Made by a program: the position numbers and the translations under genes
The notes under the pieces: generated by a model
Seen by the model: only the letters and a program-made list of their open reading frames with translations
Database searches by the model: none
What the model was told of the DNA's origin: nothing
Part shown: piece by piece, positions 52,380 through 62,330 of the stretch
Layout: each line of letters opens with the position of its first letter
How positions within the stretch are numbered: the stretch's first letter is position 1
Origin: Trichomonas vaginalis G3
Lineage: Eukaryota; Parabasalia; Trichomonadida; Trichomonadidae
DNA length: 64,000 nt
Direction of reading: 5' to 3'
NCBI RefSeq assembly: GCF_026262505.1
Contig: NC_067204.1
Span: 15,022,522-15,086,521 of the forward strand

Positions 52380-52745
52380 ATGAAACCAATTTTAAAAATA
52401 AATGAAACAGAGGAGGAGGAAATTAATGAAAGTAAAGATGTTCAACAAAAAATAAACGTTGTTAAACCAATTACTGAAATAAAAATTTTTTCATCTGTTG
52501 AAGAATTTAATGACTATTATGCTAATAAAAAATTATTTGAAGAATTGACAACGTGTAAATTGAATAAAATGTTTAAAGTTGATGGATTCAAAATTTCAAA
52601 AATAAAAGGGGTGGTTAGTTTGAAATCTATTCCTCAATCAAGAATCACCTCATTAATGAAAATTGATGATTTAACAAAAAGAATAGAAGAGATTGAAGAA
52701 AGAATGAATCAAATAATTGATTTCATAAATTCAAATAATCATTAG
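52380..52745 (+). CDS. Unassigned 121-aa Maverick protein with C-terminal coiled coil, copy B
   Basis: Intact homologue of 7090-7458, with one Asn fewer in the YYANKKLF segment and V for I once (KGVVSLKS). TAAATG start context. Its 3' end overlaps the end of the small TIR frame on the opposite strand by 15 bp, which places it right at the inner edge of the TIR. Confidence 0.7.
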   Translation: MKPILKINETEEEEINESKDVQQKINVVKPITEIKIFSSVEEFNDYYANKKLFEELTTCKLNKMFKVDGFKISKIKGVVSLKSIPQSRITSLMKIDDLTKRIEEIEERMNQIIDFINSNNH

Positions 52746-52859
52746 CTTATTTTGGCTTTCATATTCATTTAATAATTCACAATCTTCATTTTTAAATTGA
52801 AGTTTAACCCATTCAGGATTTAAACAATGTTTAATTAATCGCGGAATATCTGACATCAT
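52731..52859 (-). CDS. Small open frame inside the right TIR (B)
   Basis: 42 aa starting MMSDIPRLIKHCLNPEW, then a unique tail (VKLQFKNEDCELLNEY...). It is the longest of the four TIR frames and has the same CTATATATAGATGATG start. Function unknown. Confidence 0.42.
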   Translation of the reverse strand: MMSDIPRLIKHCLNPEWVKLQFKNEDCELLNEYESQNKLMII

Positions 52860-53011
52860 CTATATATAGCTTCTTTTATAAAAGATAAAAAAATAAATTA
52901 TTTTAAAATTAATGTTAATTTTTTAATGATTTATAAATAAATATATTTCAATGCATCATCTATATATAGATGTAACAAAAAAAGTCACACAACCCTTCAA
53001 CATATACTACT
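52731..53011. repeat. Right terminal inverted repeat of Maverick B
   Basis: Inverted copy of the 31188 end, including the AT-rich block and GTAACAAAAAAAGTCACACA. The outermost bases differ (CAACATATACTACT against CTTCCTATCCTACTACT). Inner boundary approximate. Confidence 0.88.
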
Positions 53012-53427
53012 ATGATATTTTGTTAATTCTTGCAAGATTTAAGAATGCAAAATTATTGATTGAATCATACTTACTTAAAGCAAGAAAAACCTGTTCGTGT
53101 TCTTTGACATATATCAGGCGATCCATAATTATTTGCCTTGAAATTTGATTTATAAAAGCATCCAAGGATCTTATATCACATTAAGTGTCTATTCTTATTT
53201 ATATTTAACAAGTGACATAAATAATTTTGATCCGATTTTTTATTTAGGGGCATTTATCAAAATTTAAGGTAGTCCCGATTTATTTGATATTACTGTAAAT
53301 AACTTATTATAAATCAAAAGCAATATAAAAATACGATTCGATCGGAAATCTTTAATTCAAAATTTTTGTTGATTTGGTATCACAAAAAAATTGAATGTTA
53401 AAATAATCGTAATTATGATGATTTTAA
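53012..53427. other. AT-rich spacer right of Maverick B
   Basis: No gene, tRNA signature or tandem repeat seen. It separates the Maverick terminus from the surface-protein fragment, so the fragment was not cut directly by this terminus. Confidence 0.5.
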
Positions 53428-54687
53428 TTTAAATCTATAAGCACGAACGTATTATTTCTGCACCGATCTTGGTGGTCTTTTTACGATTCGTCATATGATG
53501 CTAATATTGCAAGGTCTAATGAATCTATTAATGGTGTTGATGGATATAAAAGTTACATCACGTATGGGAACTTTATTAAATTACAAAAAGATGGTGCAAT
53601 CAGATTTGATGTCAGAAATAACCAAACAAAATGTCTAATTGAAGATTCATTATTTTATAAATGTTCAAATGACCAAACCAACTTTTCTATTGCAAATGGC
53701 GGTTCAATTTACTTTGCAAATGAAGGTCAATGTGTTCAATGCCGTGTTTGTTGTCGTGCCTCCAAAGTTTCAAAAAGTGGAATTCATAGCTTTACCGCAG
53801 TTACACAGAATTCTAAATCAAAAAATAGAATTGAAAGATGTTCGATTTCTCTTTGTGGAAAAATTAGTGGCGGAAAAAATACAATTTCAATGAATTATGG
53901 GGAAATTAAAATTAAATATTCAAATGTCAGTTATTGTAAGGCTGAAGATAGATCTCTTTATGATGTACGAAATCCTAGTACAGAATCCGAAATATCATAT
54001 TCATATTTTTTAAATTCATCAAATCCCGGACTAGATTCTGCATTAATTAAATACTGCAATTCAAAAAATGGTAATAAAATTTATGAATGCAATTATATAA
54101 ACAATGGAGGTCCTTCATCTGAATCTGAACTGATTAATTGTCAATCAACAAGTATTTTTATTCAACAAAGTTGCTTTTTTATGAATGAATTACCTTATTA
54201 TTTCCGAACCATTTCTGAAACTGATAATATTACACTCGAATTTTGTTTTATTGATAACACAAATAGCTATGATGAAACAACAGTTCATATCAAAAGAACT
54301 TATAAATCAGGCGAAAGTATATGTGGCTTGCATAACCCTTTTAGGATTTTGACATTATCAACAATAGTATCAACAACGACAGAAGAAGAAGAGATTCTAG
54401 ATGTTGATAAAAAAATATTGTCAATTAAAGAATTGATGGGAATAGACCCTCCTAGGCGAACACCAATGCGAACACCAGTGCCAATCATTACTCCCAAACC
54501 TCCAACTTTCATATCAACCATAATCGCGACAAATACCACTATTTTTTACACTCATATTATGACAGCTGATGACTTTGAGCCAGTTAAATGTTCATATGTT
54601 GTTCTCCCTAATGAGGAAACTGTAGATCCACATCCAATTAAACTTCACATTTCAGTGTTTTCATGCCCATTTATTTATTCAAAGTAA
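53428..54687 (+). pseudogene. 5'-truncated Pmp-like (beta-helix) surface protein fragment
   Basis: An open frame of 419 codons without an ATG near its front; the first in-frame ATG is at 53890, mid-domain. The sequence shows the loosely repeated N-x-x-F/C-x-x-C-x-S pattern of right-handed beta-helix proteins like the Chlamydia-type Pmp family expanded in T. vaginalis (CLIEDSLFYKCSNDQTNF, ISYSYFLNSSNPG, NITLEFCFIDNTN). The C-terminal part is Thr/Pro-rich (RRTPMRTPVPIITPKPP) without a clear membrane segment. Family members are thought to sit on the parasite surface. The missing signal peptide and N-terminus make this a probable gene fragment. Confidence 0.65.
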
Positions 54688-54984
54688 AATTATCATTTTT
54701 ATTTTTCTGCGCATGTTACATCTGGATTTCTTAATTCTATTATCAATATTAATATTAATGTCTGTAGTAGTGAGAGTATGATAATCTTCTACTTTACAAC
54801 TTGTTCATTTTATTCATTTTGAGTTATGAAGGAAATAAATAACTTTAACTATAAAATTGTATCAGAATACATATAACGCGATTGATTTATTTTTTGTAAT
54901 TTTCGTCAAAAATGTATAAATTATAAATATACTGCATTGGTAGTATGTTACTATGATTTGTCATATCTGATTTTAGAAATATCA

Positions 54985-55170
54985 AAAAAAAAAAAAAAAA
55001 AAAAAAAAAAGGGAGTGGGGCTTCCAGGCACTTCGTGCCTTCTAGCCCTGAGGATGAATGAGTATAATGAAGTTTTTTTTTCTTGGGGTGAGCTTCCAGG
55101 CACTTCGTGCCTTCTAGCCCACATAAATGAAGTTTTTATTCGGAGGTCTTCCAGGAGCTTTTCACAAATT
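54985..55170. repeat. Poly(A) tract and duplicated hairpin block
   Basis: An A run of about 26 bases is followed by GGGAGTGGGG. Then come two copies (55019-55047 and 55090-55118) of a GCTTCCAGGCACTTCGTGCC block containing the stem GGCAC-TTC-GTGCC, and a third partial copy near 55148. It is locally GC-rich in AT-rich DNA. It could be the relic end of an element. Confidence 0.75.
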
Positions 55171-55186
55171 ATATATGTTTTCATGT

Positions 55187-57050
55187 TTTGTCAAGACTTC
55201 TTCATCGTAAATGTTTTGTCAAGACTTCTTCATCGTAAATGTTTTGTCAAGACTTCTTCATCGTAAATGTTTTGTCAAGACTTCTTCATCGTAAATGTTT
55301 TGTCAAGACTTCTTCGTAAATGTTTTGTCAAGACTTCTTCGTAAAATCAGACAAAAATAATGTTTATGTTAGAATGTTAGATCTAACACGTTTTCTAACA
55401 TGTTTTCTAACATCGTAGAAAACTCATGATTTCATCGTAAATGTTTTGTCAAGACTTCTTCATCGTAAATGTTTTGTCAAGACTTCTTCGTAAATGTTTT
55501 GTCAAGACTTCTTCATCGTAAATGTTTTGTCAAGACTTCTTCGTAAAATCAGACAAAAATAATGTTTATGTTAGAATGTTAGATCTAACACGTTTTCTAA
55601 CATGTTTTCTAACATCGTAGAAAACTCATGATTTCATCGTAAATGTTTTGTCAAGACTTCTTCATCGTAAATGTTTTGTCAAGACTTCTTCGTAAATGTT
55701 TTGTCAAGACTTCTTCATCGTAAATGTTTTGTCAAGACTTCTTCGTAAATGTTTTGTCAAGACTTCTTCATCGTAAATGTTTTGTCAAGACTTCTTCGTA
55801 AAATCAGACAAAAATAATGTTTATGTTAGAATGTTAGATCTAACACGTTTTCTAACATGTTTTCTAACATCGTAGAAAACTCATGATTTCATCGTAAATG
55901 TTTTGTCAAGACTTCTTCATCGTAAATGTTTTGTCAAGACTTCTTCGTAAATGTTTTGTCAAGACTTCTTCATCGTAAATGTTTTGTCAAGACTTCTTCG
56001 TAAAATCAGACAAAAATAATGTTTATGTTAGAATGTTAGATCTAACACGTTTTCTAACATGTTTTCTAACATCGTAGAAAACTCATGATTTCATCGTAAA
56101 TGTTTTGTCAAGACTTCTTCATCGTAAATGTTTTGTCAAGACTTCTTCGTAAATGTTTTGTCAAGACTTCTTCATCGTAAATGTTTTGTCAAGACTTCTT
56201 CGTAAATGTTTTGTCAAGACTTCTTCATCGTAAATGTTTTGTCAAGACTTCTTCGTAAAATCAGACAAAAATAATGTTTATGTTAGAATGTTAGATCTAA
56301 CCTCTTTTCTAACCTCTTTTCTAACCTCATGAATTTTCATGAACTTTCTTTACAAAGTCTTTACGATGAAGAACTTTACAAAGTCTCAACAAAACATTGA
56401 CAAGAAAGTTCATGAGAAAGACTTTACAAAGTCTTTACGATGAAGAACTTTACGAAGAAATCTCAACAAAGTCTTTACGAAGAAGTCTTGACAAAACATT
56501 TACGATGAAATCATGAAAATTCAAGAGGGTAGAAAACATGTTAGAAAACATGTTAGATCTAACATTCTAACATAAACATTATTTTTATTGAATTCCGTAT
56601 GAAATTTCATGAGTTTTGTATGTTTTAGACCATGTTAGAAAACATGTTAGAAAACATGTTAGATCTAACATTCTAACATAAACATTATTTTTATTGAATT
56701 CCGTATGAAATTTCATGAGTTTTGTATGTTTTAGACCATGTTAGAAAACATGTTAGAAAACATGTTAGATCTAACATTCTAACATAAAATATATTTTTAT
56801 TGAATTCCGTATGAAATTTCATGAGTTTTGTATGTTTTAGACCATGTTAGAAAACATGTTAGAAAACATGTTAGATCTAACATTCTAACATAAAATATAT
56901 TTTTGGGTCATTTACACTCATTACGATGAAGAAGTCTTAACAAAGTCTTTACGAAGAAATCTCAACAAAGTCTTTATGAAGAAGTCTTGACAAAACATTT
57001 ATGAAGAAATCTCAACAAAGTCTTTACGAAGAAGTCACAACAAAACATCT
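55187..57050. repeat. Large mirrored repeat field at the left edge of element C
   Basis: The left arm (to about 56330) has a ~28-bp unit TCGTAAATGTTTTGTCAAGA in runs. Blocks carrying GTTAGATCTAAC palindromes and TTTTCTAACATG words punctuate it about five times. The right arm (about 56340-57050) has the same words reverse-complemented: GACAAAACATTTACGATGAA, and four ~108-bp units with CATGTTAGAAAACATGTTAG plus TTGAATTCCGTATGAAATTT. The middle contains CATGAATTTTCATG. Together it is a giant imperfect palindrome. No genes. Confidence 0.88.
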
Positions 57051-57080
57051 GTCAAAAACCGCTTTTTAACTTCACTTAAA

Positions 57081-59273
57081 ATGCCACGTAAGCTACGTAA
57101 GAATATACGTAAGAGGAAGAGAGCATTGAAACATCCAATAGTAAAACTGACACCACAACAACAGTTGCAACAACAAATGCTGAATGACCCCACTATGTTG
57201 CAACAAATGTCAAGCAATCCTATGCTTTTAAACCGAGTTCTTGGTGCACAGAGTGGAGGTTTAAGAGCGGCACTTTTAGCGAAAATGGCAGGCTATGGTG
57301 GAGCTGCAGACGGAACAGCATATAACCCTCAAAGTCAAATGAATTTGAGTTCACTCAAAAATCAAATAACAGATGTCAAAAAGTCAAACATAGACATACA
57401 GAAGCAAATAAGTGAAAACGAAAAGAAACTAGAATATGACAGACACACAAAGAAACTCAATGAGTTAAACGTAGAGAAAAAGAAGAAAGAAGAACAACTG
57501 AAAGAACTAAGTACAGAGGAATATGCGAAAAAAGTGTCAGAAAAAGCAGCAGAAGTAGCAAAAATGGAACAAGATGTTATAAATTTGAAAAACCATACTA
57601 CTCGATATAAAGTACTGAAAGATGAAGAGATAAAGCAAAAAGCCCTGAAGACATATATGGATAGCGATGAGTATAAAAAAGAAGTTGAAGCAAATGTAAA
57701 GGCAGAAAAACTTTTACAGTTGCAAAACCAAACCGTACAGTATGAAAACTTAGCACAAGAAAGTAAAAATAACGACGCGGCTATGCAAAAGGCAATGAAA
57801 AGTGCAGAATATATAAAAGCTAACAATGACTGGTTAGATGCCCAAGCCAACGCTAAAGCAGCCCAGCTTATAGGGTCAATAAGGACAAAAATACAAGCGG
57901 ATGAAGACAGTTCAAATGAAGCTTTAACAAATGCTGACTTTAAGAACGCCTTCGAAGCTCTTCATAGTAAGGTGAAACAAGTGAACGACTTCTCATCTGG
58001 AAAGAAACTGAAGTCTGAAGGTTTCGACAAAGAGTTAAAAGAAGTAGCACAAAATATGACGAAAATAACAGATGCAGCAACGAGACAGGCAGTTCAAAGT
58101 GCCTATGACGCCGTTAGAGCAACTGTTGTGAAAAGTCAAGAAAAAGAGTTACAACAGACCAAAACAGACCTAGTAAATGCTTTCTTAAAAACGAAAAGTC
58201 AGGTAGGACATTACGCTGCAGATGGAACATATGTGCCAGCTGGTGGAACTTATATACCACCAAACCCTCCAAGAGAAGCACCTGCACCAGGACTACCTAG
58301 AACATTTACATCGTCACATGGACACAGACACAGGCATGCACAACAACCAGCACAACAACCACCTCCACAACCAGCACAACAACCAGCACAACAACCACCT
58401 CCACAACCAGCACAACAACCAACACAACAACCAGCACAGCAACCAACAGTTCAAAACCCTGCACAACAACCAACACAACAACCAGCACAGCAACCAACAG
58501 TTCAAAACCCTGCACAACAACAACCACAAACAGAGCAAGGACATAAAAGAAGTAGAGAACAAGGAAACCAAGAATTCTTAAAAATGCTGAAGGAAGAGTA
58601 TGGTTACCCAGATACTATTGACTTTAGTGACAGATATAAAGAAGCTATTCGAAAGTTCAAGGATGGAAATACTGACCCGAACCTATTTAGCTTTATGGCT
58701 CAGCACCAAAACGGATATAATCTCAAACCTGGAAAATACAAGCTCGCTAAGGGATATGATTTAATAGCATATCATCCAAATGACATGGATGAATTTACTC
58801 CGAGATATTTGGTGTCAGAGATAAATGACAATTCAACTATCTTCATGAAACGCGTAAAAAATAGAGAAGGAACGAAAGAAGAAAGGGTTATGAATGCGGA
58901 TGACTTAAATAGGGAACTTGTTGAAAACGGTCTCGGAATATATGAAATGCCAGCAGATGAGGTACAAGAAACTCCACAGGAAGAAGTTCAGATACAACCA
59001 GACATGGAAGAAATAGTTCAGCAACAACAGCTAGAAGAGCCTGAAGGAAACGAACAAGTCCTTCCTTTGGAAACTAACTTCACAGAACTAGATGAAGATT
59101 TGGAACAGCCGAAAAATCTTGACCCTCAACAAGAGTATGCGGAGAATATGGAATATTTCCAAGAGTCTAAAAAAAATTCGGCTGACATAGTAGAAGAATA
59201 TCGAAAAATGTTTGCCGACATACAAAAGACTCCAACATCAGATGAAATATCCAGCATAGAATGGAAGAACTGA
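57081..59273 (+). CDS. Large coiled-coil protein with basic N-terminus and PAQQ repeats
   Basis: 730 aa, intact. Residues 1-20 are very basic (MPRKLRKNIRKRKRALKHP), suggesting nucleic-acid binding or a nuclear signal. Residues 25-60 are Gln/Met/Leu-rich. About 90-260 are a long charged coiled coil. About 419-485 are Pro/Ala/Gln repeats (QQPAQQPPPQPAQQP, and TVQNP twice). A folded-looking domain follows at about 500-620 (EEYGYPDTIDFSDRYKEA), with an acidic tail. Size and place ahead of the capsid genes suggest a scaffold, core or packaging protein of element C; no family recognised. The A/B elements have no obvious counterpart. Confidence 0.75.
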   Translation: MPRKLRKNIRKRKRALKHPIVKLTPQQQLQQQMLNDPTMLQQMSSNPMLLNRVLGAQSGGLRAALLAKMAGYGGAADGTAYNPQSQMNLSSLKNQITDVKKSNIDIQKQISENEKKLEYDRHTKKLNELNVEKKKKEEQLKELSTEEYAKKVSEKAAEVAKMEQDVINLKNHTTRYKVLKDEEIKQKALKTYMDSDEYKKEVEANVKAEKLLQLQNQTVQYENLAQESKNNDAAMQKAMKSAEYIKANNDWLDAQANAKAAQLIGSIRTKIQADEDSSNEALTNADFKNAFEALHSKVKQVNDFSSGKKLKSEGFDKELKEVAQNMTKITDAATRQAVQSAYDAVRATVVKSQEKELQQTKTDLVNAFLKTKSQVGHYAADGTYVPAGGTYIPPNPPREAPAPGLPRTFTSSHGHRHRHAQQPAQQPPPQPAQQPAQQPPPQPAQQPTQQPAQQPTVQNPAQQPTQQPAQQPTVQNPAQQQPQTEQGHKRSREQGNQEFLKMLKEEYGYPDTIDFSDRYKEAIRKFKDGNTDPNLFSFMAQHQNGYNLKPGKYKLAKGYDLIAYHPNDMDEFTPRYLVSEINDNSTIFMKRVKNREGTKEERVMNADDLNRELVENGLGIYEMPADEVQETPQEEVQIQPDMEEIVQQQQLEEPEGNEQVLPLETNFTELDEDLEQPKNLDPQQEYAENMEYFQESKKNSADIVEEYRKMFADIQKTPTSDEISSIEWKN

Positions 59274-60363
59274 AAAAAAATGTACACAAATACAACAACC
59301 CTTTTTACTTACGAGCATTTAACGTTCAATCTTCGGATGAACTCGGTGAAAATAAAAGGTTAAATTTCAAGAAACATATAGAAATGAAACATTGTTTAAA
59401 GTTCATTCAGAACCTAACCAAGATGGAAACAAACCTACTTTTGTTTCTGCAGACGATGGAACTACAATGAGATGGGGTTCATAAAGCTAATCCAGATAGG
59501 TGGTTCATAACTTACAACCTCAATTCAAGAAGTTGTAGACGCAATGGAAGTGAATGGTGAACCAGATGTAGCTGGTATTTTCAGCGCGGCTTTAATGCCA
59601 TTGAAAGATATGAAACATGCAGATATTTTGGACCAGTATGAAATGAACATGGCTGATGGAAATTAACACCTGACGTTCTAGAACATTTATCTCAAAGAAC
59701 TACACAGAACCATAGAGATGGTATATTTGGTGAAGAGTTTAGAAAGACAGTTAGGGAGAGAGAAGGAAGAGAACCTATTGTACATGACCTTGCAAATGAA
59801 AGTTTGCAAAATGTCATAAAAACTTACTTTGCAGACAATGAACTGAGAAGGGATGAATATTTAAGAAAACTCAAATTGACAGTACCAAATGAAATGTTAG
59901 TATTGAAAAACATGTTCCTTGACAAAATAAAACCAACTACAGAAATAAACGACGCAAGACTGAAAGATTGGGTAAAAGCTTTCCCATTCACAAAAGATAT
60001 AGTTGGTAACATGGAAAGAAAACCAGAATGGCTACAAAAACATATATTTGGAAACGAGCATATTCCATATGGACAGGCCTGTTTGAAGAGCTTGAACCGG
60101 AAACTCAGGAAAGAGTCATGCAAACAATACGCGAAGACTCAAATACAGACTATGACAAACTCTTTCTAGGATATAGGTTACCTGAGATGGGCGACCAGAG
60201 CCAAAAGGCAAAAAGGACATGGGAAATTTGCAACATACTAGATGAACATAATGCAAAGATGCAACAACTTCAAGCAGAGGGCAATGAAGGAAAAAGAAGA
60301 GTTAAAAACTCAGTCAGGAAGAAAGTAAAGCTTGGTCGGAGTGGGTTCTATTATGACATATAA
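59261..60363 (+). pseudogene. Unassigned structural-block gene of element C, frameshifted
   Basis: The first ATG overlaps the end of the 730-aa gene by 13 bp, so this may be either a separate gene or a frameshifted continuation of it past an A8 run. Open pieces in changing frames include FYLRAFNVQSSDEL, DAMEVNGEPDVAG, the 121-codon stretch 59804-60169, and a final basic piece ending KLGRSGFYYDI. At least four breaks (near 59385, 59500, 59665 and 60070). About 365 codons in total. Function unknown. Confidence 0.55.
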
Positions 60364-60395
60364 ATCCAACTATTCTATATTTTTACTCATATGAA

Positions 60396-61999
60396 ATGTA
60401 CGCCGCTCAGAATATAACGCCAACAGTTTTGGATGCTATGAATGGAAATGTTTCCGAATGGTATAACGAATGCGACAATGCCATTAGAAGGTCAGAAATA
60501 GTTCCTGGAACTTACGAATATACAACTGCTGTTTCTTATGGAAACGTAGGTGAGTTTGGAGAAGGTTCTTCAACAACAGTAGATATTGCTTGCGACAGGT
60601 TTCATATAATTTCTATTGACAACTCTTTCTTATACGTGGAACAAGACATTGAAATAAAACCTTCTGCCAAGTTGTCTGACAAGAAAGGTTGCAATGGAAT
60701 TTTCTATGTCGGATACCAATATGCTCCAGAAGTTTTCATGGGATATAAGATATATTCTAACTCTGACTTAGTTCAACAGTAACATGGGCAAACTATGAAT
60801 GGTTCGCTTTGAGAAACTCAGTACAACCACAAGCTAGAGAACAAACAGACCAGTATGCAACTATTGAGAAAATAAGAAGACTTGACCTAACGTTCCAGGA
60901 GTTTATGTTAACCTTTCTGGACAAACTGCAGCAGCAGTAACCAAAGTAAAACTGAAACTTAGAGTTCCTTTGTCATCTTTCCTCATCTTCAGGTTTTTAA
61001 GATACTTGCCAAACTGGGCAGGAAAAATTTCTATCGAACTTACTCCAAGCAAAAATAACTTAGTCATTGCACCAACACAAGACCCATTCACTCTTACAGA
61101 AGTAGTGGGAACAAATAAAATGTCATTCGCCGACTTTTGCAAAAACAAGTTGACTTAGACTTTGGTTTCTCAAACCTCAACACTGAAGTAAACTATTATT
61201 TCAATGCTGCTGGAGATGCTTGGGACCCAGTTAAGTTCACATGCGAAAAATTTGAATGCAAGAGAATAGAAAGCAGACTTGCAGTCTATATGTTGGACCC
61301 AGATATTCAAATGCTTTAGCTGCCAAATATATTGCAGTTCCACTTATGTTCCCTATACACCAAATATCTGTCAAAGACTTTGCAGGTGAAGTTGGAAACC
61401 AAAGTGCTGACCCAGGTGCAAGAACAGATATTGCTTTAACAACTGCAATGAAACATGCAGATACTATGTTTGTACTGTTCAGACGAACTATAAATGACTA
61501 TTCTTGTTTCTACAACCCTGGTATTAAATATCATATAAACATAGATGGCAAATATTATCCAAGAGAAGAATATTCTACAGTTGAGGATATGAGGTCATAC
61601 AACTTGACATTAGATGCTATGAACTTTAACAACAACTTCACAACAACCATTAACCCTGAAATGCAAAGTTCTATTATGCCATATGTGAAAGTATGGACCC
61701 ATACAGGAGCTCAAAAAACTCAATATACAAATGGAGACCGTTCAAACTTTTGGCTTGGCATTCCATTTGCTGACTCAGAAGACTTTATGGGTGGTATTTC
61801 AACTGTTGGTACAGTTCAAATACAATATACTGGTGACAGAGACGGTCCAGATGAATTGAAAGCAAAGAAGTTTACAAAACCAATAGCACTTTTCACAGAA
61901 GATGCTCTTTTGAAGATTCGTTCGATGAAACCTGCTGGGGCTCCTCAGATTGGCATAACGACAGCTTCCATCGAGCAGATTTTGGCAGCAGGTCAGTAA
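60396..61999 (+). pseudogene. Element C major capsid protein candidate, frameshifted
   Basis: About 535 codons. Opens MYAAQNITPTVLDAMNGN. It contains TAVSYGNVGEFGEG and a strand-rich block ending at LPNWAGKISIEL. Next comes FPIHQISVKDFAGEV, which parallels PAQHIDVRSLNG of A/B, and a late SNFWLGIPFADSED, parallel to SFLCTIPVQRDG. This supports a double-jelly-roll capsid protein shared across the lineages. Breaks near 60780, 60895, 61145 and 61310; the last 230 codons are open. An alternative start is at 60391 in another frame. Position, size and similarity to A/B are the evidence. Confidence 0.72.
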
Positions 62000-62312
62000 G
62001 TTGTTCTTGAACTGACTTCTCTCCGTCAAATATTGACAGTACGCCAGTTTTGACATAAAATTGTATTATAAACTTACCTTTAGAAATATCTGTAAGTTTT
62101 GTTGTTATATTTTTGTCTGCTTCAAGAACTTTCACCATCTCGGTTATACCAACTTTCTTTGCTTTATGAAAATATTTTGGTTCAGCAAAGACTGCTATTC
62201 TATAACATTTTCCATTGTTTGTGTAAAGAACTATTCTATCAGTGTATTTGTATTGTTTGTGTGTGTAAACTTTGTTTTGCTTCAATTCGAAGAGATACTC
62301 AAATACGTCCAT
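61893..62312 (-). CDS. Unassigned 139-aa reverse-strand protein (C)
   Basis: Opens MDVFEYLFELKQNKVYTH and is strand-rich with many Lys/Tyr (KQYKYTDRIVLYTNNGK). Its last 36 codons overlap the end of the capsid gene on the other strand, so the true stop may be earlier and lost by an indel. It starts 18 bp from the divergent VSCCG gene. A and B also have one reverse-strand gene in this part of the structural block, though I see no sequence similarity. Function unknown. Confidence 0.5.
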   Translation of the reverse strand: MDVFEYLFELKQNKVYTHKQYKYTDRIVLYTNNGKCYRIAVFAEPKYFHKAKKVGITEMVKVLEADKNITTKLTDISKGKFIIQFYVKTGVLSIFDGEKSVQEQLTDLLPKSARWKLSLCQSEEPQQVSSNESSKEHLL

Positions 62313-62330
62313 CTTTTTATTCTAAGTAAA

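Larger units (their letters stand above)
31188..53011. mobile_element. Maverick/Polinton giant DNA transposon, copy B (inverted relative to A)
   Basis: Bounded by AGTAGTA at 31188 and TACTACT at 53011, with better preserved TIRs than A. Without the nested Mutator-like (1.56 kb plus its duplication) and mariner (1.3 kb) insertions it would be about 19 kb. Gene content matches A in mirror order. B uniquely keeps an intact KilA-N gene and shows a short minisatellite (single-digit units) in place of the long array of A. No clear target duplication is seen at the flanks (GAGGATT against ATGATAT). Both nested elements inserted after B did. Confidence 0.92.

Noticed and set aside
6735-53011. A, the host island and B as one composite transposon
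   Set aside because: Nothing marks the outer ends as a unit: the outer flanks show no duplication, and the island holds ordinary host genes; independent insertion or rearrangement is simpler.
2005-57080. tRNA genes in the intergenic regions
   Set aside because: No GGTTCGA-type B box with a matching A box and acceptor stem was found in the gaps read.
58306-58571. Leu/Val-rich open frames on the minus strand
   Set aside because: They are the antisense of the PAQQ repeat DNA of the 730-aa gene; not independent genes.
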